Shown: in pieces, positions 16,236 through 25,995 of the stretch
Layout of the letters: the number at the start of each line of letters is the position of its first letter
How positions within the stretch are numbered: the stretch's first letter is position 1
NCBI GenBank assembly: GCA_012839035.1
Contig: DUOB01000020.1
Location: 1-34,300 of the forward strand
DNA length: 34,300 nt
Direction of reading: 5' to 3'
DNA from: Propionibacterium sp.
GTDB lineage: Bacteria; Actinomycetota; Actinomycetes; Propionibacteriales; Propionibacteriaceae
The notes under the pieces: generated by a model
Told to the model about the DNA's origin: nothing
Databases searched by the model: none
Seen by the model: only the letters and a program-made list of their open reading frames with translations
Program-made: the position numbers and the translations under genes

Positions 16236-18131
16236 ATGGCCGAGAACGACACCCTGGAAAGCCAAGAGCGAGTTCCGGAGGATCTCGCGCTGGGCTCGGT
16301 GTTCCCCAGCCCGACCCGCGAGCAGTGGGAAGCCGAAGTGCTCAAGGTGCTCAACCGGCGTCGCCCCGCGGGCACCGAACTCCCGATCGAGAAGGCCCTC
16401 GAGCGACTCCAGAGCACGACCGTCGAGGGCATCACGATCCAGCCGCTCTACAGCGCTGACGATCGTGCGCTCGGGTTCCCGGGGGTGGCACCATTCGACC
16501 GCGGCGCGACGATCCGCTCCGGCGAGATGGACGCCTGGGATGTCCGCCAACTCCACGAGGATCCCGACTCCGGCGCCACCCGCCAGGCCGTGCTCAACGA
16601 TCTCGAACGCGGGGCGAACTCGGTGTGGCTGCGCACGGGCAGTGATGCGATCGATCCGAGCGATCTCGCGGCCGTCCTGGAGGACGTGCTGCTCGATCTC
16701 GCCGCCGTCGTTGTCTCCAGCCGGGAGGACCAGGTCGCCGCGGCGACGGCACTGGCCCAGGTCTGGAAGGACCGCGGCATCGACCTCACCACCGCCACCG
16801 GCAACCTCGGTCTCGACGCCCTCGCGCTCGCGGCCACCACGGGCACCGCGCCCGACCTCGGCCCGCACCGTGAGTGGGTCGCCGCCGCGCTCGAAGGCCT
16901 GCCCGGCGTCCGCGCACTCTCCGTCGACGTGCTGCCCTATCACGAGGCCGGCGCGTCCGACGCCGACGAGCTCGGCCTCGCGATCGCGACCGGCGTGGCC
17001 TATCTGCGCGACCTCGAGGAGGGCGGCATCGCCCCGGCCGACGCGTTCGCCCAGATCGAGTTCCGGGTGTCGGCCACCGCCGATCAGTTCCTCACGATCG
17101 CCCGGCTGCGCGCCCTGCGCCGGCTGTGGTCACGAGTGGGCGAGGTCGTCGGGATCGCGCCCGACATGCGCGGCGCCCGCCAGCACGCGGTCACCTCGTG
17201 GCGGATGATGTCGCGCGATGACGCGTACGTGAATGTCCTGCGCGGCACCCTCGCCTGCTTCGCCGCGTCGGTCGGCGGCGCCGAGGCGATCACCGTGCTC
17301 CCCTTCGACACGGTGCACGGGTTGCCGAACGACTTCTCCCGGCGGATCGCCCGCAACACCCAGGTGATCCTCGCCGAGGAGTCGAACATCGCGCGGGTCA
17401 ATGACCCGGCGGGGGGTTCGTTCTATGTCGAGCGGCTCACCGATCAGCTCGCCGAGGCCGGCTGGAAATGGTTCCAGCAGATCGAGGCCGAGGGCGGCAT
17501 GACCAAGGCCGTCAACACCGCGCTGGTCACCGATCGCCTCGCGGCCAGCACGGCCGAGCGCGACCGCCGCCTGTCGGATCGCTCCGCGCCCCTCACCGGC
17601 GTGAGCATGTTCCCCCAGTCGGTGGAGCCGGTGATTGAGCGTACGCCGCGGCCCGCGGCCCCCGAGTCCGCGCTCCCCCGCCGCCGCGACGCGGAGATCT
17701 TCGAGGCCCTGCGCGACCGGACCACCGCGCTGGCCGAGACCAACGGCCGCCAGTCGGCGGTCCTGCTCGCCGCCCTCGGCACCCGGCGCGACTTCGGCGC
17801 CCGCGAGACCTTCACCACCAGCCTGCTCGGCGTGGCCGGGATCGGCGCGCCGCTGGTGGAGGGCACCGACCCCGCGGCCTTCGCCCAGGGCCTCAAGGAG
17901 GCCGGCACCAAGGTGGCGGTGTTGTGCTCGTCGGCGACGATGTATGCCGAGCACGGTCAGGCCGTCGCCCAGGCGCTCCGCGATGCGGGGGCCACCACGG
18001 TCCTCATCGCCGGCAACGCCAAGGAGCTCGGCGACGCGCCCGACGGCACGGTCGACGGCGCCCTGTTCGCCGGGGTCGACACGGTCCCCCTCCTCACGTC
18101 CATCCTCGACACCCTGGAGACGGCACGATGA
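16236..18131 (+). CDS. mutA: Methylmalonyl-CoA mutase small (beta) subunit
   Basis: A 631-residue protein with the mutase TIM-barrel fold and a degenerate C-terminal B12-binding-like domain. It contains RLRALRRLW and [31 protein letters not shown] family motifs (read in short pieces: [12 protein letters not shown]). The cobalamin motif DxHxxG is missing, as expected for the non-catalytic subunit. It pairs with MutB to interconvert succinyl-CoA and methylmalonyl-CoA in propionate metabolism. AGAGG precedes the ATG by 8 bases. Its stop overlaps the mutB start (ATGA at 18128), consistent with 1:1 subunit synthesis. Confidence 0.97.
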   Translation: MAENDTLESQERVPEDLALGSVFPSPTREQWEAEVLKVLNRRRPAGTELPIEKALERLQSTTVEGITIQPLYSADDRALGFPGVAPFDRGATIRSGEMDAWDVRQLHEDPDSGATRQAVLNDLERGANSVWLRTGSDAIDPSDLAAVLEDVLLDLAAVVVSSREDQVAAATALAQVWKDRGIDLTTATGNLGLDALALAATTGTAPDLGPHREWVAAALEGLPGVRALSVDVLPYHEAGASDADELGLAIATGVAYLRDLEEGGIAPADAFAQIEFRVSATADQFLTIARLRALRRLWSRVGEVVGIAPDMRGARQHAVTSWRMMSRDDAYVNVLRGTLACFAASVGGAEAITVLPFDTVHGLPNDFSRRIARNTQVILAEESNIARVNDPAGGSFYVERLTDQLAEAGWKWFQQIEAEGGMTKAVNTALVTDRLAASTAERDRRLSDRSAPLTGVSMFPQSVEPVIERTPRPAAPESALPRRRDAEIFEALRDRTTALAETNGRQSAVLLAALGTRRDFGARETFTTSLLGVAGIGAPLVEGTDPAAFAQGLKEAGTKVAVLCSSATMYAEHGQAVAQALRDAGATTVLIAGNAKELGDAPDGTVDGALFAGVDTVPLLTSILDTLETAR

Positions 18132-20365
18132 GCAGCATTCCCCGGTTCGACTCGATCGATCTCGGCAGCCCGGAGATCCCGGCCGACGCAGCCGCGGCGT
18201 ACGCCAAGCTCGCCGGCGAGGCCGCCGGCAACATCTGGGACACCCCCGAGCACATCCCGGTCGGCACGCTCTATGGCGATGACGACCTCGCGCAGCTCGA
18301 CTTCCTCGGCACCTATCCGGGGATCCCGCCGTTCCTGCGGGGGCCGTACGCGACGATGTATGTCAATCAGCCCTGGACCATCCGGCAATACGCCGGGTTC
18401 TCCACCGCCGAGGAGTCCAACGCGTTCTATCGCCGCAACCTGGCCGCCGGCCAGAAGGGCCTGTCGGTCGCGTTCGACCTGGCGACCCACCGCGGCTATG
18501 ACTCCGACCACCCGCGAGTGGAGGGTGACGTCGGCATGGCCGGCGTGGCGATCGACTCGATCCTGGACATGCGCCAGCTGTTCGATCGCATCCCGCTGGA
18601 TCAGATGTCGGTGTCGATGACGATGAACGGCGCGGTGCTGCCGATCCTCGCGCTCTATGTGGTCGCCGCGGAGGAGCAGGGCGTGAAGCCCGAACAGCTG
18701 GCCGGAACGATTCAGAATGACATTCTGAAGGAGTTCATGGTCCGCAACACCTATATCTATCCGCCGGCGCCGTCGATGCGGATCATCTCCGACATCATCG
18801 CGTTCACCTCGCACAACATGCCGCGGTTCAACTCGATCTCGATCTCCGGCTATCACATCCAGGAGGCCGGGGCGACGCAGGACCTGGAGATGGCCTACAC
18901 GCTGGCGGATGGCGTGGAATACATCCGCGCCGGCCGGGTCGCGGGCCTCGAGGTCGACGCGTTCGCGCCGCGGCTGTCGTTCTTCTGGGCGATCGGCATG
19001 AACTTCTTCATGGAGGTCGCCAAGCTGCGCGCCGCGCGGATGCTGTGGGCGAAGCTGGTCAACGACTTCGAGCCGAAGAACCCCAAGTCGCTGTCGTTGC
19101 GCACCCATTCCCAGACCTCGGGCTGGTCGCTGACGGCGCAGGACATCTACAACAACATCGCGCGCACCTGCATCGAGGCGATGGCCGCGACGCAGGGCCA
19201 CACCCAGTCGCTGCACACCAACGCGCTCGACGAGGCCATCGCGCTGCCGACCGACTTCTCCGCACGCATCGCGCGCAACACACAGCTGTTCCTGCAGCAG
19301 GAGTCCGGCACCACGAAGGTGATCGACCCCTGGGGCGGCTCGGCGTACCTCGAGAAGCTCACCTATGACCTCGCCCGCCGCTCCTGGGCCCACATCCGGG
19401 AGGTCGAGGAGGCGGGCGGCATGGCCAAGGCGATCGAGCAGGGCATCCCGAAGATGCGCGTCGAGGAGGCCGCGGCCCGCACCCAGGCCCGCATCGACGC
19501 CGGCCGCCAGCCGGTGATCGGGGTGAACAAATATCAGGTCGACCAGGACGAGCCGTTCGAGGTCCTCAAGATCGACAACGCCCAGGTGCGCGCCTCCCAG
19601 ATCGCCAAACTCGAGCAGCTCAAGGCCGACCGCGACGAGGCCGCCTGCCAGGCCGCGCTCGACAAGCTGACGTGGGCTGCGGAGAACCGGGACGACGCCG
19701 ATCCGGAGCGCAACCTGCTCAAGCTCAGCATCGACGCCGGCCGGGCGAAGGCCTCGGTCGGCGAGATCTCCGCGGCCCTGGAAAAGGTCTTCGGCCGCTT
19801 CACCGCCCAGATCCGCACGATCAGTGGGATCTATTCGAAGGAGTCCGGGGAAACGTCTGCGATTGAAGGTACGCGCAAGTTGGTCGAGGAGTTCGCTGAG
19901 GCCGAAGGCCGCCGGCCCCGGATCCTCGTGGCCAAGATGGGCCAGGACGGTCACGATCGCGGCCAGAAAGTGATCTCCACGGCGTTCGCCGATCTCGGCT
20001 TCGATGTCGATGTCGGCCCGCTGTTCCAGACCCCGGGTGAGGTCGCCCGTCAGGCGGTGGAGGCCGACGTGCACGTCGTCGGTGTGTCCTCGCTGGCCGC
20101 CGGTCACCTCACCCTCGTCCCGGCGCTGCGCCGGGAGCTCGACGAGCTGGGCCGCGACGACATGATGATCGTGGTCGGTGGAGTCATCCCCGAGCAGGAC
20201 TTCGAGGCCCTGCGCGCCAACGGTGCGGACGCGATCTATCCGCCCGGCACGGTCATCCCGGTGGCCGCGCGCGAGCTGTTGGAGAAGCTGCGCGCTCAAG
20301 TGGAGCCGTCTGCTGGCCAGGACGGCTCGGACCAAGGAGCTCCGGGGGCTGACCAGTCGGCATGA
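18128..20365 (+). CDS. mutB: Methylmalonyl-CoA mutase large (alpha) subunit
   Basis: A 745-residue catalytic subunit. The N-terminal TIM barrel binds the CoA ester ([17 protein letters not shown], then the [19 protein letters not shown] region). The C-terminal cobalamin-binding domain has the [12 protein letters not shown] motif, where His supplies the lower cobalt ligand (DxHxxG), followed by the conserved GVSSLAAGH. It performs the adenosylcobalamin radical rearrangement of methylmalonyl-CoA to succinyl-CoA. It starts at 18128 inside the mutA stop, and its own TGA overlaps the meaB ATG at 20362. Length and motifs are intact. Confidence 0.98.
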   Translation: MSSIPRFDSIDLGSPEIPADAAAAYAKLAGEAAGNIWDTPEHIPVGTLYGDDDLAQLDFLGTYPGIPPFLRGPYATMYVNQPWTIRQYAGFSTAEESNAFYRRNLAAGQKGLSVAFDLATHRGYDSDHPRVEGDVGMAGVAIDSILDMRQLFDRIPLDQMSVSMTMNGAVLPILALYVVAAEEQGVKPEQLAGTIQNDILKEFMVRNTYIYPPAPSMRIISDIIAFTSHNMPRFNSISISGYHIQEAGATQDLEMAYTLADGVEYIRAGRVAGLEVDAFAPRLSFFWAIGMNFFMEVAKLRAARMLWAKLVNDFEPKNPKSLSLRTHSQTSGWSLTAQDIYNNIARTCIEAMAATQGHTQSLHTNALDEAIALPTDFSARIARNTQLFLQQESGTTKVIDPWGGSAYLEKLTYDLARRSWAHIREVEEAGGMAKAIEQGIPKMRVEEAAARTQARIDAGRQPVIGVNKYQVDQDEPFEVLKIDNAQVRASQIAKLEQLKADRDEAACQAALDKLTWAAENRDDADPERNLLKLSIDAGRAKASVGEISAALEKVFGRFTAQIRTISGIYSKESGETSAIEGTRKLVEEFAEAEGRRPRILVAKMGQDGHDRGQKVISTAFADLGFDVDVGPLFQTPGEVARQAVEADVHVVGVSSLAAGHLTLVPALRRELDELGRDDMMIVVGGVIPEQDFEALRANGADAIYPPGTVIPVAARELLEKLRAQVEPSAGQDGSDQGAPGADQSA

Positions 20366-21360
20366 GGCGTCGCCCGAGCATTCCCGAACTCGCCGAGCAG
20401 ATCACGCAGGGTTCCCGGGCCGCGATCGCGCGCGCGATCACGCTCGTGGAGTCCACCCGCCCGGACCATCGCGAACTCGCCAAGGAACTGCTGAGCACGC
20501 TCCCGCGCACGGAGGACGCGATCCGGGTGGGCATCACCGGAGTGCCGGGCGCGGGCAAGTCGACCCTCATCAATGCGCTGGGCCTGCGGCTGATCGAGCG
20601 CGGTCATCAGGTGGCGGTGCTTGCCGTGGACCCGTCGTCGTCCCGCACCGGCGGCTCGATCCTCGGCGACCGCACCCGCATGGGGGAGCTCACCGCGCAC
20701 GACCGGGCGTACGTCCGCCCCTCCCCCTCCGGCAACCACCTCGGCGGCGTCGCCCGCGCGACCCGGGAATCGATGCTGGTGATGGAGGCCGCGGGCTATG
20801 ACGTCGTGCTGGTCGAGACCGTCGGCGTCGGGCAGTCCGAGGTCGCGGTCGCGGACATGGTCGACACCTTCCTGCTGATCTCCCTCGCGCGTTCGGGCGA
20901 CCAGTTGCAGGGCATCAAGCGCGGCATCCTCGAGATGGCCGACGTGATCGCGGTGAACAAGGCCGATGGGGACTACGTGAACGCGGCCAAGGTCGCCGCC
21001 CGCGAACTGCAGGTCGCGATGCGGCTGATCCAGCCGGAGGGCCGGCGTACGCCCGTGCTCACCTGCTCCGCCGAAACCGGCGCCGGACTCGACGACCTGT
21101 GGGGCGAAGTCCTCCAGCACCGTGCCGAGCTCGAGGGCGAAGGTCTCGCCGAACGCCGCCGCGTACAGCAACTGCAATGGCTGTGGGCACTCGTCGAGGA
21201 TCAGTTGCGGGATGCGGTGCGGGCCTCGGAGGGGGTACGCGGAATCCGCGCCCGCGTCGAGTCCGAAGTCGGGGACAACCAGTTGAGCGCCATCGAGGGC
21301 GCCGACCAGATCCTCGGTGCGCTCGCGCAGGACATCCCCGATTTCCGCTGGGCGCATTAG
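20362..21360 (+). CDS. meaB: MeaB/ArgK-type GTPase chaperone of methylmalonyl-CoA mutase
   Basis: A 332-residue G3E-family GTPase. Walker A is GVPGAGKST (about residues 60-68), the switch motif is ETVGVGQSE, and base specificity comes from VNKAD. The C-terminal ~60 residues form the dimerisation helices. MeaB protects the mutase from inactivation and gates cobalamin loading. Its place directly behind mutB, with an ATGA overlap, supports this role over the old ArgK kinase label. It closes the three-gene operon; no strong terminator is visible in the 133 bases that follow. Confidence 0.97.
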   Translation: MRRRPSIPELAEQITQGSRAAIARAITLVESTRPDHRELAKELLSTLPRTEDAIRVGITGVPGAGKSTLINALGLRLIERGHQVAVLAVDPSSSRTGGSILGDRTRMGELTAHDRAYVRPSPSGNHLGGVARATRESMLVMEAAGYDVVLVETVGVGQSEVAVADMVDTFLLISLARSGDQLQGIKRGILEMADVIAVNKADGDYVNAAKVAARELQVAMRLIQPEGRRTPVLTCSAETGAGLDDLWGEVLQHRAELEGEGLAERRRVQQLQWLWALVEDQLRDAVRASEGVRGIRARVESEVGDNQLSAIEGADQILGALAQDIPDFRWAH

Positions 21361-21493
21361 GACGCCGACGCCCCGCACGGGGACGCGGACGCTCCCAGGC
21401 CGGAGCGGACTCACCCGAAGGTGTCACTCGTGCGTCACGCAGAGTTCATCCAACCGCACGGCGGACCGGCTCGGCGGTGCCTAGTCTGCGGGG

Positions 21494-22198
21494 GTGCAAA
21501 ATCAGACCAGCGCCCGCGTACCGGGCCCGGCCAGCACCCGCATGCAGCATCAGACCAGCGCCCGCGGGTGTCTCTTCTGGAGTGTCGCGATTCCCGTCGT
21601 GGTGATCGGAGCCTTCATCGGCCTCAGCTTTCTGATGAACATCAACCGCTTCACCGCCTCGGATCCCGATCCCGAGGATCTCGCGTTCGCTCAACCGGGT
21701 GACTGCATCATCGGCAGCACCGCGGGTGGCCAGCAGTCGCGCTGGGGGTCATGTGACGAGCCGGGGGCCACCAAGGAGATCCGGTTCATCACCGATCACC
21801 CGTGCATCGACATGCCCGGCGTGGACATGCAGCTCAACGCAGGGCGCATCTATTGCCTCGGAGACAAGGACCTCGATCCGGCAACAACGGTGAACGGGAT
21901 CGTGGCCGGCGAATGCACCGCCGAGGACGGAAGCACCAGGCAGGACTGTGACACACCGCGCCACCGCCGCGTCCTCGCGGTGCTCGAGAACGAGGTGGCC
22001 CTGCAACAGCCAACCACCACCGATGGTGCTTCGCGGGTGATCGGTGGTGAGGCCTTTGCCATGTGCCAACGAGCCGGTGTTCAGGCCGACCGTGTCTACA
22101 GCTTCAGCCTCGTCGATGTGGGCGAGCCGACTCCGGGCCAACCCCGCATCACCCGGACGCATCATGACCGCTCGCTCTGCCTGTCGGAGGTCCGATGA
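21494..22198 (+). CDS. Membrane-anchored Cys-rich protein, LppU-like (first copy)
   Basis: A 234-residue protein with a short cytoplasmic tail, one transmembrane segment (about residues 28-52, WSVAIPVVVIGAFIGLSFLM) and an extracytoplasmic domain with paired Cys residues. The spacing GDC-(~15)-C, then two further Cys, occurs twice and ends in LCL, recalling the actinobacterial LppU/SCO3897 group. The function of that group is unknown. The start used is GTG 21494, because TAGTCT lies 6 bases before it (leaderless type). A second start, ATG 21542, has the same N-terminal motif because of a 24-base duplication. The stop overlaps the next ATG. Confidence 0.7.
   Translation: MQNQTSARVPGPASTRMQHQTSARGCLFWSVAIPVVVIGAFIGLSFLMNINRFTASDPDPEDLAFAQPGDCIIGSTAGGQQSRWGSCDEPGATKEIRFITDHPCIDMPGVDMQLNAGRIYCLGDKDLDPATTVNGIVAGECTAEDGSTRQDCDTPRHRRVLAVLENEVALQQPTTTDGASRVIGGEAFAMCQRAGVQADRVYSFSLVDVGEPTPGQPRITRTHHDRSLCLSEVR
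21495..21566 (+). repeat. 24-base direct repeat across two possible start codons
   Basis: Copies at 21495-21518 and 21543-21566 differ at two bases, are 48 bases apart (in frame), and both begin at a possible start codon (GTG and ATG), giving Q(N/H)QTSAR twice. Confidence 0.8.
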
Positions 22199-22869
22199 CT
22201 GCCCCGCTCAACCCAACCGGACCCACCGACCCGGCCAATCCCGCCGACCCGACGGCGGGCACGCCCGGCTGTCTCGTCATGCTCCTTGGCCTCGTGCTCT
22301 TCCTCGGCACCGGCTGGGTCATGCTCAACGTCGTCGGGACCGGTCTGCACGATCGCTTCATGCCTGCGGAGAATCCACTGTCGACCCTCGACGTGCGGGA
22401 CTGTCTCCATGTCCCGGAGGAGGACAAGGATCCTCTCATCGTCAAGTGCGTCGGCGGGAACGACAAGGAGGCGCCGCACTACACCGTGCGGGCCCTCGTC
22501 CAATCCCCGGACGACTGTTATCGCGTGCCGGCGTCGGAGGCCGTGCTGACCGTCGAACAACGAGTTGCCTGCCTGGGCCCGCACGACCAGGAGAAGCCCC
22601 GCTCGGCCGCGGGCGCCCGCGTTGGGCTGTGCCGCAGCGATCTCCACCACATTCTGGGCTGGCGCCCCCTCTGCTCATCGCAGGACCAGGAGGCCCTCCT
22701 CGTGTTCCGCACCACCGACCACGACACCGATCCTCGCGACCAGTGCCTCGCGCGCGGAATCGACGCCACCGATAGTGCGGTCGCCACGCGGCTCGTCGAC
22801 ATCACCACCCGGCCGGGGATCGAGCTCCCGGAGAGCCAGATCGTCTGCGCTGCCCCGGTGAAGGAGTGA
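22195..22869 (+). CDS. Membrane-anchored Cys-rich protein, LppU-like (second copy)
   Basis: A 224-residue protein with a Pro/Thr-rich cytoplasmic head (about 25 residues), one transmembrane helix (about 26-48, CLVMLLGLVLFLGTGWVML) and an extracytoplasmic region holding the same repeated Cys layout as its upstream neighbour: RDC...KC...DC...AC, then LC...LC...QC...VC. The two genes overlap by ATGA at 22195 and are probably ancient duplicates. Disulfide-bonded repeats are likely. It precedes tldD by 50 bases. Function unrecognised; a surface sensor or a substrate of the neighbouring protease pair are possibilities, without evidence. Confidence 0.68.
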   Translation: MTAPLNPTGPTDPANPADPTAGTPGCLVMLLGLVLFLGTGWVMLNVVGTGLHDRFMPAENPLSTLDVRDCLHVPEEDKDPLIVKCVGGNDKEAPHYTVRALVQSPDDCYRVPASEAVLTVEQRVACLGPHDQEKPRSAAGARVGLCRSDLHHILGWRPLCSSQDQEALLVFRTTDHDTDPRDQCLARGIDATDSAVATRLVDITTRPGIELPESQIVCAAPVKE

Positions 22870-22919
22870 TCGCCCAGCCCTGCTGAGCGTCTGGTTGGAT
22901 GCCCCCATGAGGGGGACCG

Positions 22920-24422
22920 ATGCCGGAGTTTGACGCACAATTCATCGACATGCCGCTGCAGGCCCTGTCCGACGCGGCACTGCAGCGGACCGCCGACCTT
23001 GGCACCAGGCACGCCGACGTCCGGATCGAACGGATCCGGACCGGTGCCCACGCGCTGCGCGACGGCGCACTCGAACGGTCGGTGGACGACGTCACGCTTG
23101 GCATGGCGGTCCGGGTCATCCACGAGGGCAGTTGGGGGTTCGCGGCCGGGATCACGCTGACGCCGGATGCCGCCGTTGCGCTGGCCGAGCAAGCGGTGAC
23201 CACCGCCAAGGTGTCAGCGGCGCTGACCTCCGGGCGGGTGGAGCTGGCGCCCGAGCCTGTCTATGCGCAGGCCACCTGGATCGGCCCCTGTGACCGCAAC
23301 CCGTTCAAGGTCCCGGAGGCCGAGCGGATCGGACGGCTGCGCGAACTCTCGGCCCGGCTGCTGGCGAGCGATGGGGTCGACCATGCCGACGCCCGGGTGA
23401 CGTTCGTCCAGGAGAACACGTTCTATGCCGACCTCGCCGGCAGCTCGATCACCCAGCAGCGGATATGGGTGGACCCGGAGTTCACCGCCCTTTCGGTGTC
23501 CGACGCCGGATTCTCCTCCATGCGTACGCTGGCCCCACCGACGGGGCGCGGCTGGGAGGCCCTGACCGGCGCCGGCTGGGATTTCGATGCCGAGATCGCG
23601 GAACTGCCCGAATTGCTCGCCGAGCACGTGAAAGCGCCCTCGGTCGATCCCGGGCGCTATGACCTCGTGATCGACCCCACGAACCTGTGGCTCACGATCC
23701 ACGAGTCCGTGGCGCACGCGACCGAGCTGGATCGGGCGCTGGGTTATGAGGCGGCGTACGCCGGCACGTCCTTCGCGACCCCCGACCAGCTGGGCCTCCT
23801 GCGCTATGGGTCCGAGCTGATGAACGTCACCGGTGACCGGGTGACCCCGCACGGTCTCGCCACGATCGGCTGGGACGACGAGGGGGTCGCGGCACAGACC
23901 TTCGACATCGTGCGTGGCGGCGTACTCGTCGGATTCCAACTCAACAGACAGATGGCCGCCGAGCAAGGTCTCCCCCGCTCCAACGGGTGCGCGTACGCCG
24001 ACTCCCCCGGCCACTTCCCGCTGCAGCGCATGCCGAACGTCTCCCTGCAACCCGCCCCCGACGGCCCCTCGACCGAGGAGCTGATCGGCCAGGTCTCCGA
24101 CGGGATCTATGTGGTCGGGGACAAGTCCTGGTCGATCGACATGCAGCGGTACAACTTCCAGTTCACCGGCCAGCGTTTCTTCCGGATCCGCAACGGGCGC
24201 CTCGACGGGCAGGTGCGCGACGTGGCCTATCAGGCGACCACGACCGATTTCTGGCGGTCGCTGCGGGCGCTCGGCGGTCCGCAGACCTGGCTGCTGCACG
24301 GCGCCCCGAACTGCGGCAAGGGTCAGCCGGGACAGCTCGCCCCCGTCTCGCACGGGTGCCCTTCCGCCCTGTTCACGGGGGTCAACGTCCTCAACACACG
24401 CACGGATGGAGGCCGGGCATGA
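22920..24422 (+). CDS. tldD: TldD-family metalloprotease subunit
   Basis: A 500-residue TldD/PmbA-family protein. The zinc-binding HExxxH is present as HESVAH (residues 261-266) after LWLTI, and a Cys-containing segment near the end (SHGCP) may supply a further ligand. In E. coli TldD and TldE form a heterodimer that unfolds and degrades short peptides threaded into its core, including leader peptides of some modified peptides and the antitoxin CcdA. GAGGGGG lies 4 bases before the ATG. The TGA overlaps the tldE ATG. TldD carries the catalytic metal site. Confidence 0.92.
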   Translation: MPEFDAQFIDMPLQALSDAALQRTADLGTRHADVRIERIRTGAHALRDGALERSVDDVTLGMAVRVIHEGSWGFAAGITLTPDAAVALAEQAVTTAKVSAALTSGRVELAPEPVYAQATWIGPCDRNPFKVPEAERIGRLRELSARLLASDGVDHADARVTFVQENTFYADLAGSSITQQRIWVDPEFTALSVSDAGFSSMRTLAPPTGRGWEALTGAGWDFDAEIAELPELLAEHVKAPSVDPGRYDLVIDPTNLWLTIHESVAHATELDRALGYEAAYAGTSFATPDQLGLLRYGSELMNVTGDRVTPHGLATIGWDDEGVAAQTFDIVRGGVLVGFQLNRQMAAEQGLPRSNGCAYADSPGHFPLQRMPNVSLQPAPDGPSTEELIGQVSDGIYVVGDKSWSIDMQRYNFQFTGQRFFRIRNGRLDGQVRDVAYQATTTDFWRSLRALGGPQTWLLHGAPNCGKGQPGQLAPVSHGCPSALFTGVNVLNTRTDGGRA

Positions 24423-25825
24423 GTCGCAAGGATGGGCGCGCGGACGCGATCGTCGTCGACTGGATCGACCGAGCTCTGGCCGCCGCCGATGACGCTGGCT
24501 GCGTCGCCATCGTCGACGAGACGACCGAGGCGAACCTGCGCTGGGCCAACAACACACTGACCACCAACGGCCAGAGACATGACCGGTCGATCACGATCCA
24601 TGTCTTCACCGAGATCGGGAGCGGCACGGCGGTCGGCTCGATGAGCGCTCCCCTGACCGCGGACACGGACATCGAGGAACTGGTGCGGCGCGCACGCGCC
24701 TCCGCAGGGACCGGGGAAGCCGCCCCCGATGCGGTCGAGCTGGTGGCGGTTGGGGTGGATGAGGGGTACGCCACCCCGGCGGCCACCACCTCGATCACCG
24801 TGCTGGCGGAGCTCGCGCTCGGCCTCGGCGGATTGTTCGCCAGCTTCGAAGCCGCCGGGGACGCCTTGTTCGGGTTCGCCGAACACCGGCTCACCACGAC
24901 GTGGGTGGCGACGTCGACCGGCGCCCGGCGTCGGCACGTGCAGCCGATGGGACGGCTGGAGCTGAACGCCAAGCGGGCCGCGACCAGGGCCTCGGCGTGG
25001 GTCGGGCAGAGCACAGCCGACTTCACCGACATCGATCTCGACGCACATGCTGCGGAGCTGCGGCGCCGGCTCGACTGGGGTGACACGACGGTCGAACTGC
25101 CGCCGGGTCGCTATGAAACGGTGCTGCCCCCGGGCGCGGTGGCCGACCTGTTGCTCTCTGCCTATTGGGTCATGTCCGCCAAGGACGCGGCCGAGGGGCG
25201 CACGGTGTGGGCGCGCAAGGGCAGCACCGCCACCCGGATCGGAGAGCGCCTCAGCCCGCACCCGATCACGCTGCGCTCCGACCCCGCACAGCCCGGTCTC
25301 GAACAGGCGCCTTTCGTCATTGCCCACAGTTCGGTGAGCGGGCAGGTCTCGGTGTTCGACAACGCCGCACCGGTCCGGGGCACCGACTGGATCCGTGACG
25401 GGGTGCTGACCGACCTGTTCCGCACCCGACGGGAGGCCCGGACGGGCGCAGACTTCGCGTACCCCGTCGGCAATCTCATCCTCGACGCCGGCGGAAGCGC
25501 GTCGCTCGACGAGATGATCGCGCGCACGGAACGAGGGCTGCTGCTGACGTGCCTGTGGTACATCCGCGAGGTCGACCCCGAGACCCTCCTGCTCACCGGC
25601 CTGACGCGTGACGGGGTCTATCTGATCGAGGGCGGCCGCGTGGTCGGCGCGGTGAACAACTTCCGGTTCAACGAATCACCGGTCGATCTGCTCGCGCGGA
25701 TCACCGAGATCGGTGCGAGCGAACAGACCCTGTGCCGGGAGTGGAACGACTGGTTCACCCACACGGTGATGCCGCCGATCCGAGTGCCGGATTTTCACAT
25801 GTCGACGGTGTCGCAGGCGAGCTGA
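24419..25825 (+). CDS. tldE: TldE/PmbA-family protease partner subunit
   Basis: A 468-residue partner of TldD. It shares the fold (RWANNTLTTNG near the N-terminus; FRTRREAR, PVGNLILDAGG and VYLIEGGRVVGAVNNFRFN at the C-terminal end) but lacks HExxxH, as expected for the non-catalytic subunit. Its ATG overlaps the tldD stop, giving coupled equimolar synthesis of the heterodimer. No nearby gene looks like a classical RiPP precursor, so the substrate is open. The four genes 21494-25825 may form one transcript. Confidence 0.9.
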   Translation: MSRKDGRADAIVVDWIDRALAAADDAGCVAIVDETTEANLRWANNTLTTNGQRHDRSITIHVFTEIGSGTAVGSMSAPLTADTDIEELVRRARASAGTGEAAPDAVELVAVGVDEGYATPAATTSITVLAELALGLGGLFASFEAAGDALFGFAEHRLTTTWVATSTGARRRHVQPMGRLELNAKRAATRASAWVGQSTADFTDIDLDAHAAELRRRLDWGDTTVELPPGRYETVLPPGAVADLLLSAYWVMSAKDAAEGRTVWARKGSTATRIGERLSPHPITLRSDPAQPGLEQAPFVIAHSSVSGQVSVFDNAAPVRGTDWIRDGVLTDLFRTRREARTGADFAYPVGNLILDAGGSASLDEMIARTERGLLLTCLWYIREVDPETLLLTGLTRDGVYLIEGGRVVGAVNNFRFNESPVDLLARITEIGASEQTLCREWNDWFTHTVMPPIRVPDFHMSTVSQAS

Positions 25826-25837
25826 CGGTCGCGGGTC

Positions 25838-25860
25838 GGTGGTGTCCCTTGAGCACCATC
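25838..25860 (+). terminator. Weak hairpin after tldE
   Basis: GGTGGTG (25838-25844) pairs with CACCATC (25854-25860, one wobble) around a 9-base loop, 12 bases after the tldE stop. No T-run. Confidence 0.35.
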
Positions 25861-25937
25861 CGCATGATCCGCGCGTTGAGGACGGCGAAGCGCGTCAGCT
25901 GGAGGGGGACCTTCGCGCTCGATGAATGTCTAGGTTT

Positions 25938-25956
25938 ATACCCCTGAGGGTATGCT
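25938..25956 (+). promoter_or_regulatory. CsoR-like operator overlapping a -10 element
   Basis: The dyad ATACCC (25938-25943), CTGA, GGGTAT (25948-25953) has the form of CsoR/RcnR/CstR-family operators. Its right end overlaps TATGCT (25951-25956), a good -10 for the deacetylase gene, so a bound repressor would block transcription. Predicted start near 25962. Confidence 0.6.
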
Positions 25957-25995
25957 GAATGCATGGGGACCACAACCGGAGCCAGGAGGACGACG

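Noticed and set aside
17957..20335. A 792-codon open frame on the minus strand across mutB and the mutA end
   Set aside because: It is the antisense shadow of mutB in high-GC DNA; the protein is Arg/Asp/Val-rich without domains, while mutB on the plus strand has full family motifs.
21361..21493. GC-rich repeats after meaB as terminator
   Set aside because: Stem of five pairs with a 2-base loop is not stable as drawn; no other structure found.
21925..21960. A second TGTGACA with GACG upstream, resembling an ECF41 promoter on the minus strand
   Set aside because: The spacing is 17 rather than 16 and it lies inside a coding region facing no gene.
22907..22933. Tiny frame MRGTDAGV overlapping the tldD start, a possible leader peptide or RiPP precursor
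   Set aside because: Eight residues, and its bases double as the tldD ribosome-binding site; no evidence of independent coding.
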